Counted from the first letter of the stretch, positions 33,326-43,336 are shown. The stretch: DNA of 64,000 nucleotides from Streptoverticillium olivoreticuli subsp. olivoreticuli (GCF_003391135.1 NZ_CP031455.1:372001-436000), one strand, 5' to 3'. Numbers and translations: made by a program. The notes: a model not told the origin generated them from the letters alone.

Positions 33326-35314
33326 TCACGGAGAGGTGTCGGATTTCTCAGCCCCGGGCCGAGGCCGGTTGCGAGCCCATCGGCGCAGGTCCGATGCCCG
33401 ATAGAGGAGTTCCGCGCCCCGCTTGCCGGCATTGTCAGGGAAGTCGGGGTCGTTGGCCCGTGCCCATCGCAGCGTGGTGAGGGTGATGTCCGGCAGGTAT
33501 TTCTGCTGGGCCTGGCGCAGCCCGATCAATTCTTCAGCCGGTGTCTCCGCAGAGGCTGGAGGCCCTGTGCCGGTGGATGCTGCTGGACTCGCCGGTACGG
33601 TCGTCGGGCTTCCTTTGCCGGGCGACGCAGCCGTGGCTGCCGCTGGGACGGCAGGGGCAGGTGACGTGGCTGGAGTGACCGTCGCAGGCGGCGGGACCGT
33701 TCCGCTTGGGGCTTTCACCGGAGGTGAAGGCTTCGTCTGGGCAGGTGCTCCAGCACTGGCTGGTGGCGCCGTCAGGGCGACTGCTCCGGGCGGTGCGGCA
33801 GCTGTTGGGGCGGGGATGCTGGCGGGCGGTGGAACGGTCTTCGTCAATGTCACGGCCGGGCCAGCGGTGATGGTGTTGCCCGTTGCCCAAGCATGGGCCT
33901 CGGCGTGAGTCATAAAGAGGACTTGTGTTTCGTGGGCGATGCCGCCGAGGACGACTTGGGCGCGGCCGGTGTGGCGGGTGCTTTTGGGGGCGGGGTGGAC
34001 TTCGGGGGCGAGCATGCGCCAGGCGTTCTGGGTGTAGCGGGCGAGGATGCGGGTGGCGAAGTTCTCGCGCATTTCGGGGCCGCCGAGGGCTCGGGCGGTG
34101 GCGGACTGGGCGACGAGGACGACGTGCAAGCGTACTTGGCGGCCCATGAAGAGGATTTCGGCGAGGGCGTCGATGGCCGGGGAGGTTTTGGGGTCGTCCC
34201 TCTCTCTGATCTTCTCCCAGTAGCGGGCGAGCTGTTTCATGGTGGCGTTGACCTCCTCGAGGAGGATCGCTATCCGGGGCCCGACCTGGGAGAGGTCGGC
34301 GTCGATGCCGAGCTGGTCGGCCAGGCGGATGCGCCGGCGGCCTTCCGCGCCGAGGTGGATCAGGGCGTCGTGGATCTCGGAAATGTCCCGGCAGTAAGTC
34401 ACGCCGGGCACGCCGCGGGCCCAGGGATGCGATATCCGTTTGAAGTCGAGGATGTAGGTGAGGGCTCCGTTGCGGATCAGCTGGGATGCGATGGTGCGCA
34501 GGATGACGGACTTGCCACCGCCGGTGCCCGCGGCCACCAGGACGTGCGGGGAGTCGTCGTCGAGATTGACGGAGACGGCTCTGTTGCCGCTGCCGAGGCC
34601 GATCAGCGGTGCCGGTTCGGGGGCCCGGCTGAGGAGTTCGCGTACGGCGGGGTCTTTGAAGAGGAGTTTGTTCGGCGGGCGGAGCGCTTTCTTGATCAGG
34701 ACGTAGGGGGCCTTGCCCGCGTATTTCCAGGAGAAGGAGACGCCTTCCAGGGCGAGCTTCTTGACAATCAGCTCGGCGACGGCGGACTCGTTGAACTTGA
34801 GGTCCACCGGGAGGTCGATGCGGATCTTGGCGTCGTCGTCGGAGAAGTTCAGCGGAACGTGCAGATACCGGCGGGGGTCGCTCTGTTCGGGTATGTCCAG
34901 TGGTCCCGCGAGCGCGAGGTGCAGGGGTCTGACCCATTCACGCATCAGTTCCCGTCGTTCCTTGCTCCACAGCGCGTACGCAATGGCGCTGGCTGCGGTC
35001 AGGCCGGCCGCGCCCGTACCCCCGTATTCCAGGGCGTGGAGGGTGTGCTGCGGGTCCTGCAAGTAGCTGTAGCTGCCGCCGCCGATCATGCCGAGGGTGG
35101 CCAGGCGGGTGCCGAGGCGTTGCCAGCCCGGCCGGTATGCCGCCCGGGAGACCTTGCCTTCCGTCTTGGGCAGGACGCGGCTGCCGGGCCTGAGGAACGT
35201 GGCGTCCGTCCGGGCTGTCCCGTCCATGTCGCGTCCGGACAGGAACCGGCCCAGCCCCATGCCCAGGGCTTCGACCAACTCCTCTATTCGGTTGTCGAGT
35301 TGGCTTCTCGTCAT
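33326..35314 (-). CDS. FtsK/SpoIIIE-type conjugation coupling ATPase (TcpA-like)
   Basis: 662 residues from ATG 35314. Two weakly hydrophobic N-terminal stretches (IGGGSYSYLQ region, GLTAASAIAYALW) precede a HerA/FtsK ATPase: Walker A AAGTGGGKSVILRT near residue 275, Walker B RIAILLEEVN and sensor VVLVAQSATARALGG. A 110-residue Pro/Ala-rich linker joins a C-terminal helix-turn-helix (LTTLRWARANDPDFP, RASDLRRWARNRP) likely to bind DNA. It is last in the conjugation operon and probably pumps DNA to the channel. Confidence 0.88.
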   Translation of the reverse strand: MTRSQLDNRIEELVEALGMGLGRFLSGRDMDGTARTDATFLRPGSRVLPKTEGKVSRAAYRPGWQRLGTRLATLGMIGGGSYSYLQDPQHTLHALEYGGTGAAGLTAASAIAYALWSKERRELMREWVRPLHLALAGPLDIPEQSDPRRYLHVPLNFSDDDAKIRIDLPVDLKFNESAVAELIVKKLALEGVSFSWKYAGKAPYVLIKKALRPPNKLLFKDPAVRELLSRAPEPAPLIGLGSGNRAVSVNLDDDSPHVLVAAGTGGGKSVILRTIASQLIRNGALTYILDFKRISHPWARGVPGVTYCRDISEIHDALIHLGAEGRRRIRLADQLGIDADLSQVGPRIAILLEEVNATMKQLARYWEKIRERDDPKTSPAIDALAEILFMGRQVRLHVVLVAQSATARALGGPEMRENFATRILARYTQNAWRMLAPEVHPAPKSTRHTGRAQVVLGGIAHETQVLFMTHAEAHAWATGNTITAGPAVTLTKTVPPPASIPAPTAAAPPGAVALTAPPASAGAPAQTKPSPPVKAPSGTVPPPATVTPATSPAPAVPAAATAASPGKGSPTTVPASPAASTGTGPPASAETPAEELIGLRQAQQKYLPDITLTTLRWARANDPDFPDNAGKRGAELLYRASDLRRWARNRPRPGAEKSDTSP

Positions 35315-35356
35315 GATGCGTCTTCCCGCTGTTCTGTGCACCGGCCAGGGGTGAGG

Positions 35357-36127
35357 TCAGGAGCCAGAGGTGCTTCGCTCTGGGAGGGCAGCGGTCCGGC
35401 CTCGTATGTCGCGCGCCCGGCTTGTCTCACCGGCGAGATCCAGTACGCGTACGACGTCCGCAGAGAGCTCTCTGGCCGCAGGCGGGTCGGTGTGAGCCAG
35501 GCGGTGCCAGAGGGCGTGGGCGTTGCGGGCGCAGCGCGTGGTGTCCTGCAGCGGCTGGGCGTCGGCTTCGTGGCGTTGTTGGGTGGTGTGGAGCAGGAGC
35601 TCGATGGTGTTGCGGCTGTTGGGTTGTCGGCGCAGGGTCAGCCAGGTGCGCAGGGTGAGGATGTTGAGGGTGTGCGGGTGGTGGGGGCCGTATTGCTGTG
35701 TGAGTGCGGTTTCGAGTGCGGTGGCGATGGTGATGGCGGCGGCGAGGTCGTGGGTTGTCTCGGCGGTGAGCAGGTGTGTGTAGAGCGGCTGGTGGTGTGG
35801 TGGGAGCGGGGCCTGCCAGTCCGGGGCGGTCGCTGGGGTGGGAGTGGGGCGAGGTGGGGTGGGGTGCGGGGTTTCGAGGACGGTGACGTTGCCGTCGGTG
35901 TCGACGAGGAGGGGCCAGACGGTGCCGTCGGGTTCTTTGGCGTTGACGCGGACGGTGCGGTCGCAGAGGGCTGCTCTGACGCGGATTTCTGCGAGGGCGG
36001 CGACGCGTGGTTCCTGGTGCGGTTCGGCGTGTACCGGTTCTCCGTCGAGGGTGGTGTCGCCGGTTGCTGTGACGGTGATGGTGTAGAGGGGCGTGGCCGG
36101 TACCTGGTCGGGGTCGGTGGCAGGCAT
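35357..36127 (-). CDS. Conserved protein of the conjugation operon, TPR-like
   Basis: 256 residues from ATG 36127. The N-terminal 80 residues are beta-rich (LYTITVTATGDTTLDGEPVH, TVRVNAKEPDGTVWPLLVD). The C-terminal part is helical with TPR-like periodicity (AAAITIATALETALTQQYGP, HPHTLNILTLRTWLTL). No catalytic motif. Position between the hydrolase and coupling ATPase suggests a transfer accessory function. Confidence 0.65.
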   Translation of the reverse strand: MPATDPDQVPATPLYTITVTATGDTTLDGEPVHAEPHQEPRVAALAEIRVRAALCDRTVRVNAKEPDGTVWPLLVDTDGNVTVLETPHPTPPRPTPTPATAPDWQAPLPPHHQPLYTHLLTAETTHDLAAAITIATALETALTQQYGPHHPHTLNILTLRTWLTLRRQPNSRNTIELLLHTTQQRHEADAQPLQDTTRCARNAHALWHRLAHTDPPAARELSADVVRVLDLAGETSRARDIRGRTAALPERSTSGS

Positions 36128-36145
36128 GGTGCTCTTCTTTCTTTG

Positions 36146-37324
36146 TTATCCGCCCTGTGGGAAGTACGGCGGGCTCCAGCCCAGGTAGGTGGCGCCCCAT
36201 TTGGTCTCGATGTCCGTCGCGGGCACGATGCTGATGCGACCTGGGGTTTCGATGTCGTTTGAGGCTATTTTTCCGTCGCCGACGTAGAGTGCGACGTGCC
36301 CGGCGCGGCTGCCTGTTGTCCAGAACATGAGTGCTCCGGCCGGGGGGTTGCGGTCTTTGTCGTGCCGCATGTCTTTCGGCATCACGTCCAGGTAGTGGTC
36401 CTGGGCGTAGGTGGTTCCGGAGAAGGTCCAGCCGTAGGTGGTGGCGACGAAGGCCAGGCACATGCGGTACCACTGGTCGCTGCCGCCGGAGGCTTCCTGC
36501 CGTGCCCAGCGGATGGCGTCCTCGGTGGACCGGCGGTTCTTGACGTTGCCGGGCCAGGAGGCCCGGCCGTCGTGGAATGCCTGGCCTGGTTCTCCGGGGC
36601 TGTTCTGGCTGCTGTCCGTGCAGTCGGCGAGGGCTGCCTCGTGCGCACCCGGTCTCTGCCCGGGTGACGGAGCGGACGACGCGCCGTCACGGGTCCGGCC
36701 GGTGCCGCTTCTGGCGGTGCGGTCGATGTCGATGCCTGCTTCTTCGGCGATGCTGCGGGCCTCGTTCTCCTGGCCGGTGTACGCGTCGGGGAACCCGCTG
36801 CGCTGGACGGCCTGGGCCGCGTCGTTGAGCGTCTTGCTTTCCCACCCCTTGATGTCGGTCAGGCCGGGCGGGTCCCCGGAGTCGCCGCCGAAGAAGAACA
36901 TGGTGGCCGCGTGGGTGACGTCCATGATCTGTTCCTTGGTGCCCCAGCCGGATGAGGGGCGCTGCTGGAAGACGCCCAGGCTGTCCCGGTCTCCGTGGTC
37001 GAGGTTGAGCAGTGACGATTCGGCGAGGCCGGTCATCAAGCCGATGAGCGTGGCGCGTCCGGAGAGGCCGCCCTGCGAAGCGACGCGGTCGATGGTCTTG
37101 GCGTTGGCCAGCTGCTGGGCGTGGTCGCTGCCGGTCGCTGGGCCGCCAGTGGTGTCGTACTCGGTATCGGGCCGGCCGGCCTTCCCGCATCCGGATGCGG
37201 CGTGGGCCTTCGCTCCGGACATCCCGGCGACCAGTCCGATGGCGATCAGGCCGAACAGGCCGAGGACGGCGACGGGAACGGCAATCTTGATCAGCAGTCC
37301 CCGCCCTGCCGCTCCTGCGGCCAT
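36146..37324 (-). CDS. NlpC/P60-like wall hydrolase of the conjugation system
   Basis: 392 residues from ATG 37324. GTG 37357, overlapping the upstream stop as GTGA, is an alternative giving 11 more residues. An N-terminal transmembrane anchor (IAVPVAVLGLFGLIAIGLVA) precedes a lysozyme-like/lytic domain (LIGLMTGLAESSLLN, SLGVFQQRPSSGWG). The C-terminal NlpC/P60-like domain has Cys in YRMCLAFVATTYGW and His in AGHVALYVGDGK. Such VirB1-type enzymes open the peptidoglycan for the channel. Confidence 0.85.
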   Translation of the reverse strand: MAAGAAGRGLLIKIAVPVAVLGLFGLIAIGLVAGMSGAKAHAASGCGKAGRPDTEYDTTGGPATGSDHAQQLANAKTIDRVASQGGLSGRATLIGLMTGLAESSLLNLDHGDRDSLGVFQQRPSSGWGTKEQIMDVTHAATMFFFGGDSGDPPGLTDIKGWESKTLNDAAQAVQRSGFPDAYTGQENEARSIAEEAGIDIDRTARSGTGRTRDGASSAPSPGQRPGAHEAALADCTDSSQNSPGEPGQAFHDGRASWPGNVKNRRSTEDAIRWARQEASGGSDQWYRMCLAFVATTYGWTFSGTTYAQDHYLDVMPKDMRHDKDRNPPAGALMFWTTGSRAGHVALYVGDGKIASNDIETPGRISIVPATDIETKWGATYLGWSPPYFPQGG

Positions 37325-37353
37325 GCCTATGACCTCGCGTCCGTCCACGGGGC

Positions 37354-38136
37354 TCACACCCCCAGGACCCGGGCGACGCGCCAGGTGTTGTCGCTGCTGC
37401 GCGTCGCCTCGGTCTGCAGGACGTACGTCTGCTTGTACTGCTTGTAGCCGTCGATGGCGGCCTCGACGGTCACGGTCCGCCATGCCCTGAGCGGGGTGTC
37501 GACCGGCATGCCCTGCTCGGCGTTCTTGACTGTGAGGGAAGTGATCCTGGAAATGCCTCCGTTGGAGATCAGTTCGTTCCAGGCCCGGTCGGAGTTCATC
37601 ACCAGGTTCCGGACCAGGGCGTCCGTCATCCACGGGGCCGCCCGGCGGATCACCGTCTCGTGGCTCTTGTCCACGGGCGGGTTCATCGTCAGATAGGCGC
37701 GGGCGAACCCTTCGGCAGCCTTCTCCGGGCTACTGAGGTCGACAGTCGCTGACGGCTCGGCCGACGGCTGCGCAGTCGTCATGCCCGGGGCGCCGTGAGG
37801 TTCCGCCAGCTCGGGTTCGGCGGGCGCATCTGCGACCGTGGTGGATTCCGTGGCCTGTTCGTCCTGGTGGAGGAACCACCGGGCGGAGGCCCAGCCGATG
37901 ACCAGGATCACGACGAGGACAAGCACGGCACCGCCCGCGGTCATCGGCTCACGGCGGCGTTCCTCCTCCAGCACCTGCCTGAGCTCGGTCCGCTCACGCT
38001 GCCGGTACTGCTTGCGGGCGCGGCGGCGCGCGCCGCGTCTGCCTCTCTGCGTCTCCTCGGGGTAGTCGTAGCCAGTCTTGAGCATCTCCCGCCACTCCAG
38101 CGGGGATCTCGCCTTGCTGTCGTCGTCCTTGCTCAC
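37354..38136 (-). CDS. Single-pass membrane protein of the conjugation operon (VirB8/TcpC-type fold)
   Basis: 260 residues from GTG 38136, which overlaps the upstream stop (GTGA). A basic cytosolic region (GRRGARRRARKQYRQRERTE) is followed by one transmembrane helix (GGAVLVLVVILVIGWASARW) and an extracellular NTF2-like domain (AAEGFARAYLTMNPP, WRTVTVEAAIDGYKQYKQTY). The arrangement matches VirB8/TcpC scaffold proteins. Confidence 0.72.
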   Translation of the reverse strand: MSKDDDSKARSPLEWREMLKTGYDYPEETQRGRRGARRRARKQYRQRERTELRQVLEEERRREPMTAGGAVLVLVVILVIGWASARWFLHQDEQATESTTVADAPAEPELAEPHGAPGMTTAQPSAEPSATVDLSSPEKAAEGFARAYLTMNPPVDKSHETVIRRAAPWMTDALVRNLVMNSDRAWNELISNGGISRITSLTVKNAEQGMPVDTPLRAWRTVTVEAAIDGYKQYKQTYVLQTEATRSSDNTWRVARVLGV

Positions 38137-40208
38137 CTGCTCCCACCCCCGTTTCGGGCACCGGGTACGGACATGCGACGGCGGCGGCGTGCGGGCTCGG
38201 GGCGCGAAGGGTTCGGGCCGGTGGGCCCGCCCGGACGGACCGGCGCGCTGCGGATGACTTCGCCGCGGATCACCCGCGGCGCGGTGGCCCCGGTACGCGG
38301 CAGACGCTGGAACCCAAATGCAGGCGGGGCGCCGGCTTCGGGCCGCAGCGTCGGCGAGGAACGCCCGGCGGGCACCTCGGCCGGAGCGGGCTGGGCCGGC
38401 GGGAGTGAGTTCGGGCCTGCGGGCAGAGCCGGGCGCGGCCGGGCCGGGGCGGCTTCGATGGCGCGGCGCGGTGCCGGGGAGCCTGTCCCAGGGCCGTCTG
38501 CGACGCTGCGGCCGCGTACGGGTGCGCTCGCCGGGGGCAGTTCCGGCCTGCTCGTTGCCGGGCCCACCTCGCCTCTGCCGCTGCCGGGAGGCAGCGGAGC
38601 GCGTGCTCCTTGCGCGGAAGGCGGAGGCGGCAGAGGCCTCCTGGGCATCCCCGATCCGGCAATCCCGCGACCGCCTCCCCCTCCCCCGCCGCCGGGGAAG
38701 GGCGAGTACGAGACACGGCCAGGGGCGGAACCAGGGCCGGCGTCGTCGGCAGCCGGCCATCGCATCGGCGGCTTGGACGGGATGCGGCGGCCGAGGCGGC
38801 GGGCTCCGCGCCATATCTTCCCGGCGCCCCTCATCGCGCCGCGCGCGGTGAGCAGGCCACCGATGGCGGCTCCGGGACCCATGGCCCTGGAGACACCGAC
38901 GATCGATTCCATGAGCCTGCGCATCCTGAACGCGGCGATGACGGAGCAGATGCTCAGCCCTGCCCCGGCGAAGTACCCGTACTCACCGATCGTGCCGGTC
39001 GTGACACTCGTCATGATCATCGCGGAGCCCAGCACCATGGTGCTGATGAAGCTCTGCAGAGCGAAGCCCAGCAGGAGGTCGAACCACTTGGTGCCCCACT
39101 GCCGGGGGCGTCCGGGGATCACCCACAGGCAGGCGAAGAACACCCCGCAGACCAGCAGCATCAGTGCCCCGAGCAAGCTGGCCAGGGACGCGAAGGCCAG
39201 CATGATCGCCAGCGCCGCGAACAGGGCCACACCGAGCAGCGCGGCGAACGACACCATCATCCGGCCCAGAGGGCGGTGGCCTTGCCGCCACTTCAGCGTG
39301 TCCTGACCGCCGTCGGGGTTCCCGTTGACATTCGTGCTCAGCCATTCCTTACGCTTTTTCGCGCTCGGGCCCTGGTCGAGCAGTTCCTTCCCGTACTCCT
39401 TGCATGCCTCTTTGCTGCCGAACTCCGCGATGCACCAGGGCGTGGCGACGTAGGTGCGCCATACCGCATCAGCGGACTTCCGCAGCATCGTGTCGCGTTC
39501 ATCCTTGGTATACCGGGCTTCGTGGCCGAGCTCGATCGGCTCCTGCGTGCCGTTGCCGAGTCCGGCGTCAGTGGCCTTGAACGCGACCGCAGTTCCAATG
39601 GTGCGGGTGGAGTCGAGAGCACTCACCCATACGTTGGGTGTGGTCAGCAGCGAAACAGCCAGGACACCGGAGGCGAAGACCCAGCCGAGCTGGCCCAGCG
39701 AGGACCCGGACTTGCGGTGACCGGCCCAGGCGACGAGCGCGCCAACAACCAGGGCTGAAGGCAGGAGCGTTTCGGTGACCGTGCCGGCCGAGGCGGAGAT
39801 CGCCTTGGTCATGGCCTTCTCTATACCGGGCAGGGAAGTCATCTTGAACGCCCACTGGACACAGACCACGGCCGCACGGCCGACCGTCACGGTCAGACTC
39901 ATGAAGATATCGGCGAAGATCTCCACGAAATCATCGGTGTCCAACATTCCGTATTCCGTGTCGAGTTCGTAGAGGCCGTCGTTGTTGTAGGTCTCGAAAA
40001 AGGTGCCCGCCTCCTTTCCACCGGGCTTAGGGATCTCCGGGGACGGCAGGAGGCCGCCGACGCCCGTCACCTCGAATGTCTTGTGCTCCTTACGCGGGCT
40101 GTCGGCCGCGTTGGCGACCGACCCGCACAGCATGAGCGTGGCGAGCACTCCCAGCAGCGGGACAGCCAGGTTCCGCAGTCGTGGCATCCGCCATTTCAGC
40201 AGCCTCAT
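38133..40208 (-). CDS. Polytopic membrane channel protein (VirB6/TrbL-like)
   Basis: 691 residues from ATG 40208, overlapping the lipoprotein stop (ATGA). A signal peptide (AVPLLGVLATLMLCGSVANA) is followed by about eight transmembrane segments (for example ALFAALAIMLAFASLASLLG, ALMLLVCGVFFACLWVI) up to residue 460. A 220-residue Pro/Gly/Arg-rich cytosolic tail follows (PFPGGGGGGGG). A long periplasmic loop contains paired Cys (PWCIAEFGSKEACKEY). It probably forms the inner-membrane pore. Confidence 0.78.
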   Translation of the reverse strand: MRLLKWRMPRLRNLAVPLLGVLATLMLCGSVANAADSPRKEHKTFEVTGVGGLLPSPEIPKPGGKEAGTFFETYNNDGLYELDTEYGMLDTDDFVEIFADIFMSLTVTVGRAAVVCVQWAFKMTSLPGIEKAMTKAISASAGTVTETLLPSALVVGALVAWAGHRKSGSSLGQLGWVFASGVLAVSLLTTPNVWVSALDSTRTIGTAVAFKATDAGLGNGTQEPIELGHEARYTKDERDTMLRKSADAVWRTYVATPWCIAEFGSKEACKEYGKELLDQGPSAKKRKEWLSTNVNGNPDGGQDTLKWRQGHRPLGRMMVSFAALLGVALFAALAIMLAFASLASLLGALMLLVCGVFFACLWVIPGRPRQWGTKWFDLLLGFALQSFISTMVLGSAMIMTSVTTGTIGEYGYFAGAGLSICSVIAAFRMRRLMESIVGVSRAMGPGAAIGGLLTARGAMRGAGKIWRGARRLGRRIPSKPPMRWPAADDAGPGSAPGRVSYSPFPGGGGGGGGRGIAGSGMPRRPLPPPPSAQGARAPLPPGSGRGEVGPATSRPELPPASAPVRGRSVADGPGTGSPAPRRAIEAAPARPRPALPAGPNSLPPAQPAPAEVPAGRSSPTLRPEAGAPPAFGFQRLPRTGATAPRVIRGEVIRSAPVRPGGPTGPNPSRPEPARRRRRMSVPGARNGGGSR

Positions 40209-40783
40209 TGGGTCTTCCCCAGAGCGGTCCTGACCGGGTCGCCGTGGGCGATGTCTGAGTCGAAGACCGTCTCTCTCTGGTCGACCTGCCAGGTACCGCC
40301 GCTGCGGACGAGTCGAAGGGCGTACCGGTAGGTCCGTGAACTCTCCGTCCCCTCGGCAGTGAACATCACCATGACGCCGGTGCCAGCTGGGTGTTCGCTG
40401 TTGCCGGGCACGTCTATGGGTGGCTCCGCGGTGACCGGTCCCAAGGAGTCGGCGGCGTTGGACGTTGCCGTGACCGTGCTCTCGGGTGCGGGCGAGGCGA
40501 TCGCATCCGGGGATTCCGATGGTGCGGCGGAGTGGTGAGGGCTGTAGGCAGCCACGCACTCCTGGACCGTGCGGCCGAAGCGCTGCTGGGAGGTTTGCAT
40601 CTGGCAGACATGTGTCCAGTCGTGGTCCATCATCGCCTGCTGGTACGTGACAGCAACCGCCATGACGGCCTTGGACCTGTCTGCCGGAGACGCCGCATTA
40701 CCGCGCGTGTCCTCCTGGGAGGAGCACCCGGCGACGGTCAGCAGAGCGGCCGCTGTGACGACCGTGGTCATAATGCGCTTCAT
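40205..40783 (-). CDS. Lipoprotein of the conjugation operon
   Basis: 192 residues from ATG 40783. Lipobox VAGC (Cys20) after a short signal peptide (TTVVTAAALLTVAGCSS). The mature domain has an NTF2-like pattern (AVMAVAVTYQQAMMDHDWTH, YALRLVRSGGTWQVDQRE). Start overlaps the VirB4-like stop and stop overlaps the VirB6-like start. Confidence 0.75.
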   Translation of the reverse strand: MKRIMTTVVTAAALLTVAGCSSQEDTRGNAASPADRSKAVMAVAVTYQQAMMDHDWTHVCQMQTSQQRFGRTVQECVAAYSPHHSAAPSESPDAIASPAPESTVTATSNAADSLGPVTAEPPIDVPGNSEHPAGTGVMVMFTAEGTESSRTYRYALRLVRSGGTWQVDQRETVFDSDIAHGDPVRTALGKTQ

Positions 40784-43320
40784 ACCGCTGCTCCCTCGGG
40801 TTGTTTGGTCAGATCCACACCGTCGTCGGAGACGGGAGTCGTGCTCAGCAGCTGCATCAGTTCCATGGACGGGATGTCCCACTGCACAGTCGCGCTGCTG
40901 AACCGGCGGTCGCGCATGATGCAGTGGCCATGGCGGATCTCCTGGGTGGTGTCGACACCGATGGCCTGGATCAGGGCGCGTGTGTGAGGGCCCTGGGGGA
41001 GATCGAGGAGGGCCGCGAGCGCGTCCTGCTGTTCCGCGGAGGTCAGCTGGAATCCGAAAACTGTGGTGAGCTGTTCGAGCAGGCCGGTCAGTCCGGCCAG
41101 CGACTCGGGGTCCTGGGTGTCCACGACCAGTGCCGTCCGCAGCGCGCGGCCCACCCGGGCCACGTACTGCAGGAAGGAGGCGCCCTCGCGGGTAGCGGTC
41201 AGGACGTGCACCTCGGGTACGGCCAGCACCTTCCGCAGACCGCGCAGGTCCTTGCGGCCCGCCATGCTGATCCCGTACGCCAGGAGCGAATGGACCAGTG
41301 CCACGCTCAGGCGCTGGTGCACGGACCAGTCCTCGCGCTCGTCGTCGGGGGACGGCAGCGTGATGCCGGGGACCTGGACGACCCACAGTCCGGGTTCCGG
41401 TGACAGCAGTGCACCACCTGCGGGCTTGCCCATGAAGGGGGCGCCCAATGCGGTGCGGGACAGCTCCAGCAAGGCGTCACCGGCCTCGCGGGCGAGCTCG
41501 TCCTGGGACTGCCGCAGGTGCTCGATCACCTTCCAGGTGCGCGGGTCGCCGGCGGCGATCACCTCGTTGACCGCCAGCTGGATCGGTGTCTCCGCGCCGC
41601 GCATCCGCAGGTGCTGCGGCAGGGCGATGCCCAGCTGGGCGGGTACCTCCGTCTGGGCGCGCTCGGCGCCCTCGCCGGTCAGCAGCATGAACAGGTCGGC
41701 GATCCCGGCGAACTGCGCTCCGGTCTCGATCAGTTGGGCGTTCAGGCCGTAGTACCGGCCTGCGGAGACCAGGCCGCCCATGTCGCCCTTGAAATCCAGG
41801 GCGAGCACGAACGATCCGCGGAAGGCTGCGTCCAGCAGTGACAGCATCATCGCGGTCGTCTTGCCTCTGCCGGACCGGCCGATGAACGCGGTCGTGGTCG
41901 CGTCCCCTCGGTCGGAGCCACCGGTGAGGTCGTTGCGGACGACTCCGGGGGTCGTGCCGGTGAGGAAGCCGATGATCGGGCCCTCGTCATCTCCGACGGA
42001 CGCGCCGCCCCAGAACCAGCTGCCCGCGAGTGCGCCGACGGTGCGGGTGTGCATCAGATCGGGGATGCGGACCCTGTCGCCGGGCTGCGACTCCAGCCAC
42101 GCTTCGCGCTGTTCCTCCTCCAGGACGCTGACCTCGATGCCCATGCCGCCGTAGTGCGTGATCACTGCGTCGACCCGCGCCCGCAGGTCTTCCAGCGACG
42201 CGTCGCTGCTGACGACGATCCGGGGGTGGTCCTCCAGGAGTGTGACGTCCTCCCGCTTCATGTCGCGCGAGAGGGCCTCCATCGTCTCCTCGGTCTCCTG
42301 GATCTCCTGGCCCGTCTCCCCCGCGGAGTGCTCCGACGCGCTCTGCCGCTGCTCCTTGGCCAGGCGGCGTGCCTCGTCGATCTTCTTCAGTGCGTCCCGG
42401 CGGTGCATCACCTTGAACCGCACGGAGGGTTCGGGGTTGACGGGCAGGAACGTCACCTCCGGGTCGACGTCCTCGCCTTCCCACTCGGGTACGTAGGTGA
42501 TCTCGGAGACGGCCCGCAGCCACTCCCCTGCCCCCGGTGACTCCATCTGCTCCGGGAAACCCGTCATCGCCAGAACGGCGGTCCACGCGGCGACCTCGCC
42601 CCGGCCGTCGAGCAGGCGCACGTGGTCGGGGTAGGGCAGGACGCGGCCGCGTACCAACTGCGCGATCTTCGCTCCGCTGATCACACCGTCCCCGTCGGGA
42701 GCGGGCAGTACCGTGCCGCGGTGCTGTTCACGGGCGATCGACCAGGCCAGCATCTCCACCGTGGCCGGCTGCGCCTTCCACGGCGTGGTCTCCAGTTGGC
42801 GCCCCAGCCGCCGGGCCAGCGCGTCCAGGCGCGCGAGCTCGCGCGCAGGCACGGCGGAGGAGCCGATGCCGAACGCGCTCTGCGCTCCGGCGCGGCCGCG
42901 GGCGGTGGCCTGGCTGGAGCGTTCGGCGATCCGTACTCCCAGCAGCAGGTGACGGGTCGACAGCCCCAGGTCCTCCAGCCGTCGTACCCGGGCATCGGCC
43001 CACGCCGGGAAGTCTCCGGCCGTGAACAGCCGGCCGGCCTCGGTGCGGTAGTCCTTCGCGTCCAGCGGCGACCAGACCACCTTCAAGTGGCAGTCGTACC
43101 CGGCCAGCAGTCGCGCCAGCGCCCGTGCCGCCTGGTCGTGCTCGGCATCGCGCGCGCCCTCGCTCATCAGGTCGGTGTTGGAGCTGCCCAGGACGTACCA
43201 CGCCTGCGCGTGCGTCTCCGTCACGATCAGCCCGTCCGCGATGGCGACATACCGTGGCGGCGGCGCCGAGCGGTCCCCTGCCACCCCGGCCAACCGTGCC
43301 ATTCCTTTCAACAGCCTCAT
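40780..43320 (-). CDS. VirB4-like conjugation ATPase
   Basis: 846 residues from ATG 43320. Walker A FIGRSGRGKTTAM at 480-492, Walker B-like FVLALDFKGDMGG, C-terminal ALVVDTQDPESLAGL and FGFQLTSAEQQDAL. The N-terminal half is the VirB4/TraE family adaptor domain. It energises channel assembly or substrate transfer. It is the best marker that this cluster is a type IV secretion system. Confidence 0.87.
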   Translation of the reverse strand: MRLLKGMARLAGVAGDRSAPPPRYVAIADGLIVTETHAQAWYVLGSSNTDLMSEGARDAEHDQAARALARLLAGYDCHLKVVWSPLDAKDYRTEAGRLFTAGDFPAWADARVRRLEDLGLSTRHLLLGVRIAERSSQATARGRAGAQSAFGIGSSAVPARELARLDALARRLGRQLETTPWKAQPATVEMLAWSIAREQHRGTVLPAPDGDGVISGAKIAQLVRGRVLPYPDHVRLLDGRGEVAAWTAVLAMTGFPEQMESPGAGEWLRAVSEITYVPEWEGEDVDPEVTFLPVNPEPSVRFKVMHRRDALKKIDEARRLAKEQRQSASEHSAGETGQEIQETEETMEALSRDMKREDVTLLEDHPRIVVSSDASLEDLRARVDAVITHYGGMGIEVSVLEEEQREAWLESQPGDRVRIPDLMHTRTVGALAGSWFWGGASVGDDEGPIIGFLTGTTPGVVRNDLTGGSDRGDATTTAFIGRSGRGKTTAMMLSLLDAAFRGSFVLALDFKGDMGGLVSAGRYYGLNAQLIETGAQFAGIADLFMLLTGEGAERAQTEVPAQLGIALPQHLRMRGAETPIQLAVNEVIAAGDPRTWKVIEHLRQSQDELAREAGDALLELSRTALGAPFMGKPAGGALLSPEPGLWVVQVPGITLPSPDDEREDWSVHQRLSVALVHSLLAYGISMAGRKDLRGLRKVLAVPEVHVLTATREGASFLQYVARVGRALRTALVVDTQDPESLAGLTGLLEQLTTVFGFQLTSAEQQDALAALLDLPQGPHTRALIQAIGVDTTQEIRHGHCIMRDRRFSSATVQWDIPSMELMQLLSTTPVSDDGVDLTKQPEGAAV

Positions 43321-43336
43321 GCCCGTCCTCCCCTTA

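Noticed and set aside
33893..36262. Plus-strand frame of about 790 codons in the conjugation operon
   Set aside because: Gly-rich mirror of the FtsK-like and TPR-like genes.
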